Shown here in pieces: positions 46,301 through 56,346 of a stretch of 64,000 nucleotides of DNA. The position numbers were made by a program, and so were the translations under genes. Each line of letters starts with the position of its first letter. Position 1 is the stretch's first letter. The DNA is taken from assembly GCA_940671915.1 (NCBI GenBank), contig CALNVZ010000649.1:7904957-7968956 (forward strand), written 5' to 3'. The notes beneath the pieces are model-generated. The model saw only the letters and a list, made by a program, of their open reading frames with translations, made no database searches and had not been told where the DNA came from. The stretch is from Paracentrotus lividus (taxonomy: Eukaryota; Echinodermata; Echinoidea; Camarodonta; Echinidae).

Positions 46301-49300
46301 ATAGGATATACATACAAATCATCAGAATCTGCTGGTTTGACAGAAACAAAATGCTTCCTACATGTAGTCAGCTCTACTGTCCCAAACTGGTACATCCTTC
46401 AGATTTTTGAAGCATCAGCAACAGAATATGGAATACATTATGGCATTTTGATTGTAATGTTACTTCACTTTGAAAGTATTCATGTATAATGGAGTCTTGT
46501 AAACACATTACCAACACAAATATCAGTATGGTGGGGGTAACAGTAACTTTGTAAATTACATTAAAAAGAGTTTTTAATGGTGAAGAAATAAAATATCATC
46601 CTAGATATTTACATGTTTATGTTAATATTTACTGACAATTTAACATACATCAAATCAAGTAAAAAATATTATTCGTCTGGGCGGTCAAAATCAAGGTATA
46701 AGGAAAGGTCAAAGGTCATAGCACTTTAATTGCTCTCAATCAATATTTTTGATACCATTTTGAATTCCTCTTTGAATTTCCTTTTGAATGGTACCAGTTT
46801 AAAAAAAATTGGTCAACCCAGTTCAGGCGCATTGTGCCATTGAAATGGAAGGTCACACCCATTTTGCCAAAACGAATAAAAAAAGGCGCGGTCCATAGCT
46901 CGGAAACCGACGGACCGTTACGCTAATTTTTTGTTTATGGGAGTAATGTTAAACTTTTGTGTACCAAATTTGAGCAAATTCTGAGACGGAAGGGTGCAAA
47001 AATTGCACTTTCATGGGTGAATTGGCATGGAATGACCCTAAAGTTCATTAGAATTATATTATTTATTGTCATTTATTACTATTTTTTCTGGAATATTACA
47101 TGTTTTGAACTATGACTTCTTGGTAACTGTATAAAACTATCATTTTAAAGTAACTGATTTCTGCTTAATTCAAGTATGGCCTGTCAACAATTAGTACAAT
47201 TTAGAAGCTTTAAAAAACAAAGCGAATCTAGATATATCCTCAAGTATTTTTATCTTTTACATTTGAAAGATTTTGGTAAACTATGCATGGTAAACTTATT
47301 ACTAAGTACTAACAGATAGGATACTGGGACTTTACTGCATTAAATGAACGAATGATTCAAATCTAATCATTTTGAATCTCACCTTAAATTAGCATCATCT
47401 GAAAGATTTGCGTTCCCTCCGTACATGAACTGTAGCAAGGCATCCACCACTGATACACTCATTCTGCAAACAGGAAAAGACAATATGGAGAATAGGACAC
47501 CAATGTCAAAATCAGGAGAGCAACGTGTAGTCTGTACGACAGCAAATTGAACATTATCGTCCTTCTTGTTGATAACTTTTAATAATATTTAACTTTACCC
47601 TCTCACCCTGTCTTTTCCAAGCACTTTTTACCCCTTCCCCCCAAAAAAATGGATTCTTTCACTTCATTTCAAATTTTCAAAATGATATATGAGGCAATAC
47701 CCAGGTGACTGTATTCGCTCCAGTTTTTCATACATAGTACATGAAGAGAAATCACTCTATTGCAAAACAGTAGTATAATGATTTTCCCTTGTAACCAGTG
47801 TTCTATGTTGCCACAGGTGACAATGGCAATGAGAGGGTTAACATTCATGTGCATATCTATTTTACTTCTTTTTTTTGGGGGGGGGGCAATAACTAATTTG
47901 AATGAAAGTTGTCTTGCAAGAAATAGAACATTTTTATTGTTTATTCTTTTATAATTTTTTTTTCAGGGGAGGAAAAAATAGTTGTTGAATGTTTGACTTA
48001 CCCTTTGAGTTGTATTTCATGTGACTCACTCTCTATCCACCCACCTCCCAACATAGCAGCAAAGAATTCACTGCGGCAATGAAGAAGAAACCTGAAAGCA
48101 ATTCAGGGCAATGATTGAAAGTATAATAACAACATCAAATGTGAAAGAAACATTTATTTTCAACACTAATTACAATAATGATATTGATAATAAGAGGTAG
48201 ATTTGTAAAGCACTTTACCCTCAGGGTAAAATACTCTGAATACTATACGTTATTACCACAGCTACATGTGTAGCTGAGTTTCCAAGATAAGGCAATCGAG
48301 CATTTAAGATATTTCTTCTAGCCAGGTTTATATTGAATTCACCGTAGTTGAGGCACTCGGGCAAATAGAAAAGTTTTTTTGCAAAAGGATACAAATTCTA
48401 GTTGATCACTTTGTAGAGTAAATATTAAAAATTAGTTTTTGACAAAATGATTTAAAAATGAGGGCAGTTTTCATGTTATTCAATAGTTCTTCACAACAAT
48501 TCAATGTGAATGGAATCAAACCTAGTACAGAGCTGGTTGTATATATATTTTTAAATTTTAATTTGGATTTTAAATCAATCAATTACCGGTCATAAAATAT
48601 GAAAGCATACCTATGTGCAGGAACCCTAGTACCATCTGTCAAAATCAGAGACACATCACTGAAGATAAAAGTGTCCAAGAGACGCATCAGATTTTCAGAC
48701 AGTGTTCCAGAGGGCACAGGTAGATTAAGAAGCCTTGCAACAAATTGATGACTTTCATTATTGTTACTGACATGACAATTGTGCAGAGGACTTTCCAAGG
48801 AACCCATATTGGAATCTACTTGGTTATCACAGCTTTCCTTTTCACTGGTCAATGCAAAGTCACTATTTAGGAGTGATTTCTTGGTAAACTGGTTACAATC
48901 AGGACCCTGGATCTCTTGCAGTGCAAGTCCATCAAGTTCTAAAGAAACCACACCATTCACAACATCCATTTCAGATACATTAGGCGTGACCAATCCATTT
49001 TCCTGCATAGATCTTATTCTTCCACTGTTTTGTTCAACTATTTGGCATCCACTGCTAGCTGCTCCATTCTGGATTGTATCAGTGGCAGATGGCTCCATTC
49101 GTTCCAGGGGTTTGGGAACAAGCCCCATAGGCAAGTCCATACATACGTACTGGCAGACATCTAGGTGTTGAACACTGCCCGCATCAGGTCTTCCAACGTC
49201 TGCTGAAGCAGTGTCGGTTCCTTGTTCATTAACTAGAGGCGATTCATTGTGGTTTATTCCATTTACAAGGGCTGTTTTGTCAGTATCAGTCTCTGGCAGT

Positions 49301-51173
49301 GATGGCGATGTCCGGTCAGTGTTTCCTGACATTTCTCCTTGATCTTGAGGCACTTCTGCTGTACCGAAGCTCTCTCCAGGAACAGGATCAAGTTCTTTGG
49401 CCACCATTTGATCTCCAGACACTTCATCAATGGCATCAGGGATCCCTCTTCCTTCTGTAGATTCCACCTTCCCTACAGCAGTGTGTCCTTCGAGACGTTC
49501 ATCTACCTCTGAGGGTTTCTGAGGTATAGTCACCTCTGAGGAAGCCACTCCACCATATGCACCCAGCAACGCTTGACCAACCTCCTTGTCGTCTCCAGAA
49601 TGTAGCTGGATATCTCCTACAGGACCAGTCTCTACTGCTTCACCCTTTTGCTCTTGTTTGTCAGGAATAGCAAGGTGAGAGAGGAACATCCGCCATGCCT
49701 TTGCCAGATCATCCTCCTGATAAACACACCTAGAAAATAAAAATAATCAACAGCATGGGATATTGAAATTCTTCAAGAACTTTTGGGGTTGGCAAAATCT
49801 AACTTTGCTGAAATAAATCTTATTTACACAATGAAATGATTTACCTTGGTAGCTTTTTTAAAACAAATAGATATTCCTGCACTTTTGAAAGTTTGATCAT
49901 TTACCATTTGGTATTTGACTGATAAAGTACAACATTCAGGGGCGAAACACATACTCGATAAACTGCCTTAAATCCTCAGCCGCCAGACTGTTCAAGATGG
50001 TCTTGTTTGGTTCTCCTTCAGGACAGATGATGTCCAGGAGTCCAGGAACTCTGGTCTCTAGGATGGCCCTATGGAGGAGCATTGGTGTTGGTCCACATGG
50101 TAGAGCGAGATCTGAATAGGTCCCATCTTGGAATACCCTGCAGGTATGTATAGGAATACAACACGAAGGTATTATTATACGTGGACGTGGAGTTTAGGAT
50201 ACACTGACTGCATTTGGCTGAGGGGTTGCATTTTTCCTTAACGACATGAGGCTAATAGTTAAAATTTTAATTCTGTATATTCCTGACTTCTATTGTAGAT
50301 AAAAATGATCAGATGTAAGATCAGCATGGCCATGCACACTATGCTACTTACAAATGTAACACATAAATTGTATTTAGTTGTTCATTTATTTGTACAACGT
50401 ACATTTGACATCTACATTTGCACAATTCACCTTAACACTTTCAGTGCATCTAAAGCACAAAAAAAAACTATACAATTTTAAATAACTACCAAATAAAATA
50501 ACATAATATATGGCTCCTGGAGAGAAGGCGCTCATATCTTCAACTATCATTATGACATCAAAATATTTCATGTTTGAGTGAGCACTGCCCACTTTTGTAT
50601 CATACTAAGGACATGAAAATGAGGTTGTGCACAGCTAATGTGGACATGATACATGTAGCTCAATCGCTTAGAGCGCCCGTAAAAAGGTAGCCTTTCTTGT
50701 TTTTTTTTTGTTAACAAGGAGCTTTGGGGGTAATAATAACATCATGCAGGGCCCGCTGGGAGAACATTTGTCTGAAGTGGCTACCCTGGGTAAATAAAAC
50801 GATATTATTATTATTATTAATGTGCCATAATCAAAAGTAAAAATTTATAAACTAAACTAAATAAACATCAATATTTTGCCCCAAAAAAGTAAAGATCATG
50901 AATCAGTGTTTACTTTCTTTTAGTGATGCACTGTATATTTTTCTTTTAGTGATGCACTATTTATTATTGAAAATGCCAAAAAATACATAATAACTAAGGA
51001 ATAATTTTTCCTTCATATTGTGCCAATTTCAAAAGTTTTACTAACTTATAAACAATGTACCTGTATATATCCTCTTGAAGTTTCAAATGTATCTTCTCCT
51101 GGATCTTTGTCTGTTCTCTGTTTGCCTTTTCTAAGAAAGCAGGCGTCTTGTGTTTGTCACGTCGCGCAGCCAT
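36663..51173 (-). CDS. BTBD8: BTBD8-like double-BTB protein with Ser/Gly/Arg-rich tail
   Basis: Thirteen coding exons on the minus strand: 51061-51173, 49955-50137, 48611-49729, 48002-48091, 47383-47463, 45324-45420, 44604-44695, 43903-44005, 42815-43003, 41425-41565, 40398-40527, 39198-39268 and 36663-37397. All are GT-AG with matching phases, 3144 nt, 1047 residues. Order: short basic start (MAARRDKHKTPAF), BTB 1 (about 40-110), an acidic Ser/Thr-rich insert of about 340 residues, BTB 2 (about 448-545, with RSEFFAAMLGGGW and ASDMYGLEGLKEI), a BACK-like helical part (560-740), KKPVLSSSQR, then an SSRGAG/SSRSAG repeat tail. Vertebrate BTBD8 has the same two-BTB layout and matches at DMYGLEGLKE and KKP-SSSQ. 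The long vertebrate form (APache) is linked to AP-2 and vesicle trafficking; whether that holds here is inference. The start exon is preceded by an acceptor, so a 5' UTR exon lies upstream. Confidence 0.9.
38723..39170. mobile_element. 448-bp TTAA-ended MITE, copy 1
   Basis: TTAAAGGGATGCAGTAAC at the left, aaatccctttaa at the right. The body matches 43351-43786 almost throughout (for example gtcagtctggtatctcttc, ggctgtatgcttagca). It lies 28 bases past the 3' end of exon 39198-39268 of the BTBD8-like gene. The TTAA ends suggest a piggyBac-type target, weakly. Confidence 0.7.
40138..40385 (+). mobile_element. tRNA-derived SINE, near complete
   Basis: Head: GGTGGCGCAATCAGTAGAGC (A-box type) and GCGTTCGATCCCCGG (B box, with perfect CCGGG/CCCGG T-stem). 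Body: atgcagggcccgctgggagg, then gaagtggctagcctgggtaa, ending in (att)-rich sequence. The same body recurs at 50740-50800. It lies in the intron just left of exon 40398-40527, 13 bases from the donor, antisense to the gene. Confidence 0.8.
41047..41395. repeat. Direct tandem duplication beside BTBD8-like exon 10
   Basis: About 160 bases starting tttcattaatgatgcttgaa (41047) are repeated from 41206 with few changes and one 24-base insertion. The second copy ends 30 bases from the donor of exon 41425-41565. Confidence 0.85.
41700..41897 (-). pseudogene. Decayed duplicate copies of BTBD8-like exon 10
   Basis: On the minus strand 41897-41826 reads GTVWKLDVRKQLVWKVVAG followed by LTLDN, matching the start of exon 10 (GMGWKVDVMEQLFGRVVAG, then LTLDN) in frame. 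The acceptor AG is lost and similarity stops after LTLDN. A shorter copy of the exon start and its flank (catccacc...gtgcccta) lies at 41700-41726. The intronic flank (gaggaaa-gtca, aggtcaggc-tattgacctt) is duplicated with them. These are tandem relics, not functional exons. Confidence 0.7.
42035..42735. repeat. 46-bp minisatellite, about 15 copies
   Basis: Unit: attagaccaagaggggatta, then gacaaactggttgtagag and gaaacaga. About 15 copies with small indels, in the intron between BTBD8-like exons 9 and 10. Adjacent DNA (attagaccaaatggg-like words) looks like the ancestral unit. Open frames on the minus strand (Cys-Leu-Ile-Pro-Ser repeats) are by-products. Confidence 0.92.
43351..43786. mobile_element. 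TTAA-ended MITE, copy 2
   Basis: TTAAAGGGATGCAGTAAC at the left; similar through the body to 38723-39170 in the same orientation; the right end is altered (ctactttaaatgg). It lies in the intron between BTBD8-like exons 8 and 9. Confidence 0.65.
44860..45365. repeat. About 118-bp tandem array that includes the 3' end of exon 6
   Basis: Units contain tgtctaccttgtgaaataaa, tgacaccagtctctcttga, aaagg, then gacttatttcat and agattgatatactttcttcc. The rightmost unit is the real exon 6 end with its donor (minus-strand CACAAG|GTAGAC at 45323). Copies lie near 45197-45245, 45081-45124 and 44961-45005, plus a weaker one near 44860. In the copies the exon frame is broken (one-base deletion) or the donor GT is changed to AT. 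Confidence 0.8.
45324..48091 (-). other. BTBD8: BTBD8-like exons 4-6: second BTB
   Basis: Exons 48002-48091, 47383-47463 and 45324-45420 give FLLHCRSEFFAAMLGGGW, VVDALLQFMYGGNANLSD and LLGASDMYGLEGLKEITAFH, a complete BTB fold. The last segment is nearly identical in pattern to vertebrate BTBD8. An independent 1.46-kb fold-back element (45582-47039) lies in the intron between exons 5 and 6. Confidence 0.92.
45582..47039. mobile_element. 1.46-kb fold-back element with arms of about 550 bp
   Basis: AGGGTCATTCCATGCCAATT at 45582 is mirrored at 47039. The two arms (to about 46132 and from about 46488) are inverted copies over nearly their whole length, including words such as acggtccgtcagtttccgag, gcgcctgaactgg and gacctttgacctttcc. 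The 355-bp centre has no convincing gene. It lies in the intron between BTBD8-like exons 5 and 6. No clear target duplication. Confidence 0.85.
48185..48245. repeat. Retroposon 3' tail-like repeat
   Basis: aggtagatttgtaaagcact followed by ttaccctcagggtaaaatac, a short inverted repeat preceded by an (ata)-rich run. It resembles the AAGCRC-TTTAC tails at 30.3 and 31.2 kb. In a BTBD8-like intron. Confidence 0.35.
48611..49729 (-). other. BTBD8: BTBD8-like exon 3: acidic insert between the two BTB domains
   Basis: A single 1119-nt exon finishes BTB 1 (VYQEDDLAKAWRMFLSHL), runs through about 330 residues rich in Glu, Asp, Gly, Ser and Val with no predicted fold, and opens BTB 2 (MRLLDTFIFSDVSLILTDG). 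The frame is fully open, with no repeats or transposon signature. In the vertebrate protein the spacer between the BTB domains is much shorter. Confidence 0.85.
49955..51173 (-). other. BTBD8: BTBD8-like exons 1-2: N-terminus and first BTB
   Basis: Exon 51061-51173 starts at MAARRDKHK and exon 49955-50137 gives VFQDGTYSDLALPCG, MLLHRAILETRVPGLLDII and LRQFIECV, a BTB core (strand, 'HRAIL..R.P.F' helix, acid-rich loop, final helix). The donor choice GA|GTATGT at 49954 is set by phase with the next exon. TTTCAG lies before the start exon (acceptor at 51180), leaving a 7-base UTR before the ATG in that exon. Confidence 0.8.
50645..50815 (+). mobile_element. tRNA-derived SINE, degenerate copy
   Basis: The A-box-like TAGCTCAATCGCTTAGAGCG is kept; the B box is lost. 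The body atgcagggcccgctgggaga and ctgaagtggctaccctgggt plus an (att)n tail match 40290-40385. In the intron between BTBD8-like exons 1 and 2. Confidence 0.7.
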
Positions 51174-51621
51174 GATGGTAGTGCTGAAACAGATCCGTTC
51201 CTTTTCTATTATTCACATGTCTGTAGGAAAAATATGCCAAGGCAAAATACTAAGTCTTCTAGACCCATGATATTTAACTTACTGAAATAGAAACTTAGGT
51301 CTAGGAAATACGTTTTATTCACAACCATGAAAATAAAACTTAGATCTAATTATTTTGGCATGATAGTTTCAATTTCAAATTTCATTTTTTTTTTCTTCTA
51401 ATTCCATGACATTATAGGGCCATTATTTTAATATCAATAATTAATTTGATTTTTGAGTTAAAATCTCTTAAAAAGCCCACAAGCTTTTCAATTTTGTTTT
51501 GTTTTTTAAGAGGCTAAAGTTAACAGCAAAAATCTACTTTCTCCCCCCCCCCAACATCAATTGTTAATTTCATACTCACACAATCAGGGCTGCGCAAAGC
51601 TTGTGACAGGCCATATGTAAT

Positions 51622-53898
51622 AGGGCAGTTCCAAGGTAACGGAGTGACATTCAGAAGCAACATTTCAGCATTCAAACAAGTTTATCATCAAAACTTTAAT
51701 CTTTATTTACAAAGAAATGGTTCATGACAAAAGCTGATGGTACCCTCTTTTCAAAATGATAATTTTTTTTACAGCGATCGTCTTTATTAATGAGATATGA
51801 ATATTCATAATCATGGTTACGGAGTGACGCAAAATGGACATGCATATTTGAGCAGAAAACATTTTGCTTAAACTCTGTGAAATTTAAATGGCTATCACAA
51901 TTTTGAGTTATTGATTGGATTCTATATTATTCTAGGTACATGTATAATATGCCACCTTGCATAAAAAAATTGGTTGAATATTTTGTTAATTATGGCTTAA
52001 AATAGAGGTGGGCTATAAATGGGTCATGTTTCAGAACCAGGTTTGGCCTATCTTATTTTAAGCAGCTCATTGCCCTGATCTATATGCCACCAATTTTAAG
52101 AAAATCGGGTGAAAATTGAGACAGTGCGGGCCAAAAAACGATTTTAAGGGAGCTGGCCAAAAAATGCTGAGTCATCGTTTTTCAAAATTTGAAAAAGCTG
52201 TATTTCTTTTATTAAAACGGCTATAAAAATAATTCTGGTGTCTATCTATCTGTTTATCAGCTTGATAAATCCAATGGCAGTGTCAAAATTGCAAATAGTG
52301 GTGAAGAAAGTACTGAAAAGGGAGAATTAGAGATTTAACTCTTTAATTACCGGTGGGGTCGTGAGGGCACCCCTAGACAAATTGTGTTGCCCAATCAAAA
52401 CCGCTGCGTTCTCAGGAATGTTGTTTCATGTATATTTTCCTTACAGTCTTACCAATCTTTTGACACCAAGTTCATTGAAATCGGACATTCGACAAGAGGA
52501 TTACTTGACCTTTCGTGGCCGAAGGTCAAACCGAAATTTGAGATTTTTGACATTTTGTGTACAAAACTAATGGCAAGGTCAGATTTCCTATTTTACTCTA
52601 TAAATCACAGGTAAATCATTCTTTAGACTGGTTCTAGTATGTATTCAGAATTAGAATTGATCCAGATAATGATTTGGAGTATCAGAAGGTCTATATCTAT
52701 AATAATTCTTATGTATTTCATTGCTTTATGAATTTCTTATGTATTCTATTGTTTTTATTCTTATGTGTATTATCTGTTTTTTCCATTGTTTTAGGAATTT
52801 TAATACTTCAGGCCTTCATTTAGATATGGTTTCATTCTCAATGAACAATACAAGCAGTCTAAATAATGATTTACCAGTGATTTATAGAGTAAAATAGGAA
52901 ATCTGACCTTGCCATTGGTTTTGTACACAAAATGTCAAAAATCTCAAATTTCGGTTTGACCTTTGGCCACGAAAGGTCAAATAATTCTCTTGTTGAATGT
53001 CCGATTTCAATGAACTTGGTGTCAAAGATTGGTTAGACTGTAAGGAAAATATACACGAAACGACATTTCTGAGAACGCGGCGGTTTCGATTGGGCAACAC
53101 AATTTGTCTAGGGGTGCCCTCACAGACCCTACCGGTAATTAAAGGGTTGAAACTCTAATTCTCCCTTTTCAGTATTTTCTTCACCACTATTTGCAATTTT
53201 GACACTGCCATTGGATTTATCAGGCTTATAAACATATAAACAGAAACCAAACCAGAATCATTTTTAGAGCCCTTTTAATAAAAAAAATACAGCTTTTTCA
53301 AATTTTGAAAAACGATGACTCTGCATTTTTTGGCCACGCCCCCTTAAAATCGTTTTTTGGCCCGCACTGTCTCAATTTTCACCCGATTTTCTTAAATTTG
53401 GTGGCATATCGATCAGGGCAACGAGCTGCTTAAAATAAGATAGGCCAAACTTGCTTCTGAAACATGACCCTTTTTTTACCCCTTTATAGCCCACCTCTAC
53501 TTAAAACTTGAACCCTTGTCCGGTTACGGAGTGACGGTTACGGAGTGACGTGTGGTTTCCCAGTCATTTTCATGAGGAGAAATGCATTATAAAGAAATAT
53601 TAATACCAAAGTTTGTTGGAGTAGACAATGACAATTACATTTAGCCAAAAAAATTGGCAAAAAGTGACGAGATATAAGAATTAGAGGCATTTAAAGCCCC
53701 ATAGTCCCATACGTGCAAATTTGGGTTTGATCGATTATTCAGCGCAAGAATACTGAATCGCATATTTTTTTAACTTAAATGATTGGTTGTATTGTAAAGA
53801 AGCCTTTGTGGTAATTTCAGATCCTAATTTGCATTTTCAAAGGCACAGCGGCACATTGAAATTTCAGCTCCATGTCCTGTTTTGCTTGGAACTGCCCA
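51622..53898. mobile_element. 2.28-kb fold-back element with GTTACGGAGTGAC repeats
   Basis: AGGGCAGTTCCAAGG at the left, ttggaactgccc at the right. Long inner arms (about 51998-52645 and 52860-53505) are inverted copies, seen in words such as cacccgattttcttaa, attaccggt and ggcaaggtcagatttcc. The word GGTWACGGAGTGAC occurs at 51636, 51816, 53523 and 53537, the last two in tandem. No transposase. It lies just upstream of BTBD8-like coding exon 1. Confidence 0.8.
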
Positions 53899-54160
53899 AT
53901 ATTCAATGTGCATACCACACAATGCAAGTCCAATGGAAATGACCACACATTGAAATTGTGTGACTCATGTGGGATTGCGCAATTCGCAATCTGAAGCTCT
54001 TACGAAATTAAATGAGAGGGAAAATTGTCTCAATTTGATTATTTTTTTTTTTAATAATACAAATTAGTAGCTAACATGGCGGTAGTGTAACTTACTGTAA
54101 CCCTTCACAGTTTGACATGAGGAGCAGAGTAAAAGTTGCAAAAAGACCGTCATAATTAAT

Positions 54161-54910
54161 TAGGGTAGCGCGCCCAGTATTCGGTCCCTTAAGGGGAAAT
54201 CGGCTATAATATGAAAACTTACCTCCTTTATCCAACGATCCGCCCACCAGAAGAACGAAAAAATTCTATTCTAAAAGATTATTAAAATCATTTAAAATAT
54301 CTAATTATGGTTTTAAAAATATCGCTGATAGAATGAGGAGATGTTTTCCGCCCGGCAATCGGTTTTGCAGAATAGTATTTGGTCACGCGTTGTTTCCCTA
54401 TGCGTTTCGATCGCGCAGACTGAAAAACCCGCGATGCGAAGTGTCACAATACAAAACCCCGATAATGTGTAGGCGCCATACTCAATGTCTAGCTATGACC
54501 GAATTGTGGCTAGCGCCCCCTCTTGGCAAGGGTGTGTGGTTTTTATAGAATTGCAAAACATGTGGGGCGAGATGAAAAAATTCGCTGCCAAATTCTCATA
54601 CCAAATTCATGGTAGCAGTGCACAGCATTATTTCACAACGCAACCCGGAAGAGCGGCCAACCCGTTAGCGTTTTCGCTAAATAACGCTTAAGTGGAAATA
54701 TCTCCGTGATGACATCCAATTCAGAGCAAGTTTGCAATCTCGTTTTATATTTTGATTGTGTGATTTTTGGTGGTGGGTTTGATGAATGTTTGATGATTGT
54801 TTTGTGAGAGTTTGAAGGCTGATGTGTTTGTGATCTTTTTGTGAAAGCTGTCGAAGTAGCTAATAACCAAATACTGGGACGGAACCGGGCACTTGGCGCG
54901 CTACCCTACC
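54161..54910 (-). mobile_element. 750-bp mobile sequence with splice donor, copy 2 (upstream of BTBD8)
   Basis: Reverse-complement match of 16060-16833 over nearly its whole length. Here both ends carry GGGTAGCGCGCC inverted, so the unit looks like a complete TIR element. Read on the minus strand (the direction of BTBD8) it contains a TATAAAAA word before ccacacaccc, a CpG-rich middle, and AAAGGAG|GTAAGT near its 3' end (donor at 54222-54217). The next acceptor downstream on that strand is the one at 51180 before BTBD8 exon 1. A promoter/first-exon role is inferred. Confidence 0.7.
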
Positions 54911-55335
54911 CCACCGAAAATTAACGGGCAGATCCAACTAAAATTTAAAATAGACATCTTTGAATTGTCAAACTGCACTACCCTCCTTCCAACCCGGTAA
55001 AGGCAAATAATCAATTTAGTGTTTACAATAAATTTCTGTCATACCTTTCCCATAGTCATCTTCTTTTTATTGTTGTTGTTCTTTTCGTCTTTTCATTTTA
55101 TTTATTTATTCTTTTATTATATAATTATTTTTTGCGCCCCCTAAATTGCCGCCCGGGGGCACACGCCCCTTCACCCTCCTCATACGTTAGATAGTCACTC
55201 CTGGCAGAGCGTTGCAGCTCTTCAGAATATCATTATATAATTATATATCATTATATATAAAAAAATACAAAATACAAAATTGATTTAAAAAGGAAAAAAA
55301 AAGGGAAGATCATGTAAAGAACGACTTGAGCCTAC

Positions 55336-55443
55336 CCCTATAGCTGTTATATGGTACTCTTCTTGAACAACGCGATTCAGCTGTTCCCGATAATAGACCT
55401 CTTTGTCGTGCGCGCTGTCAATCATTACCAAAACGGAGACCAT
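55336..55443 (-). CDS. Candidate first coding exon of an unknown gene
   Basis: Minus-strand ATG at 55443 followed by 36 open codons (MVSVLVMIDSAHDKEVYYRE, then QLNRVVQEEYHITAIG) and a donor GTAGGC. The stretch is CpG-rich (gcgcgc, cgcga) in an AT-rich setting, as first exons often are. The frame also stays open upstream to another ATG at 55497. If it were spliced directly to BTBD8-like exon 1 (acceptor 51180) the frame would hit a stop, so it is not a coding extension of that gene. It could be a uORF-bearing UTR exon or another gene. Family not recognised. Confidence 0.35.
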
Positions 55444-56346
55444 TTTGCAAGAAAAACTGCAAGACGCGACTTCAAAAACGGTTGGGCGTAGACCCACTCT
55501 TTCAATATTTTTTAGAATAAAGAAGAGAAAAATAAAAAAGGAACTTCAACGAATCCACTGTCGGACGTACGCCCAATATTTCAAAACGCATAAAGAAATG
55601 AGGACTTACCAAAAAAATAAATGACAAATCTAAATTTTATCGTGACTATTGTTCATTGGAAGGCACAATGGTAGTGTATTTCATATGCTAATTCGTGATC
55701 ATTCGAGCGTCATGCATAAATTACTAAATTATGGAGGTACTTTTCTCCGTGTGGAGTGGAGACAGACCCCCCAAAAAGGTTATAGGCAACAAGGAAGGAT
55801 AATTGGTACGTAAAAATATACATTTGTTGTGAAAATATTAATATAAAAATGTAGTTATGCACCTATAAACAGTCACTGTATTTGATAGTAGTCCCACGTA
55901 GTGGTGCTGCTAGCGTGAATTCAAGGAGCGATTCCAGGTCTACTCATCCACACACATCGATTTCAACGAATGGGACTGACCGTTGGCGAATAACACTATC
56001 TGACTACTATTGACAAGGATGTTAAACAACTGAATTTAAACATTGTTAAACGATAATTATTCAGTATGATTAATGACCGATAAAATTACTTTTTCACTTT
56101 TTGCATTCATTATAATTATACAATCTATGCAATGGTAAACAGTTAAAATGAAAGATTTTACCTTGTTTTCCAAACTCCGTCCAGTTTCACTCAAGAAGTT
56201 AGCTCACAATTTTGTGTGTGGAAATTGAGAAAAATTGGAGTATGGTGTCTTGCAACTAACCTTTTTATTAGGAAATGTATGGATTTGAACAACGAAGGAA
56301 ACTGACCAGAAATATATTTAAAAAAATTTTAAATGAGCAAAGAAAA

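Noticed and set aside
51061-55443. Joining the 55.3-55.4 kb exon to BTBD8 exon 1 as coding sequence
   Set aside because: A phase-0 join at acceptor 51180 shifts the frame and meets a stop within eight codons.
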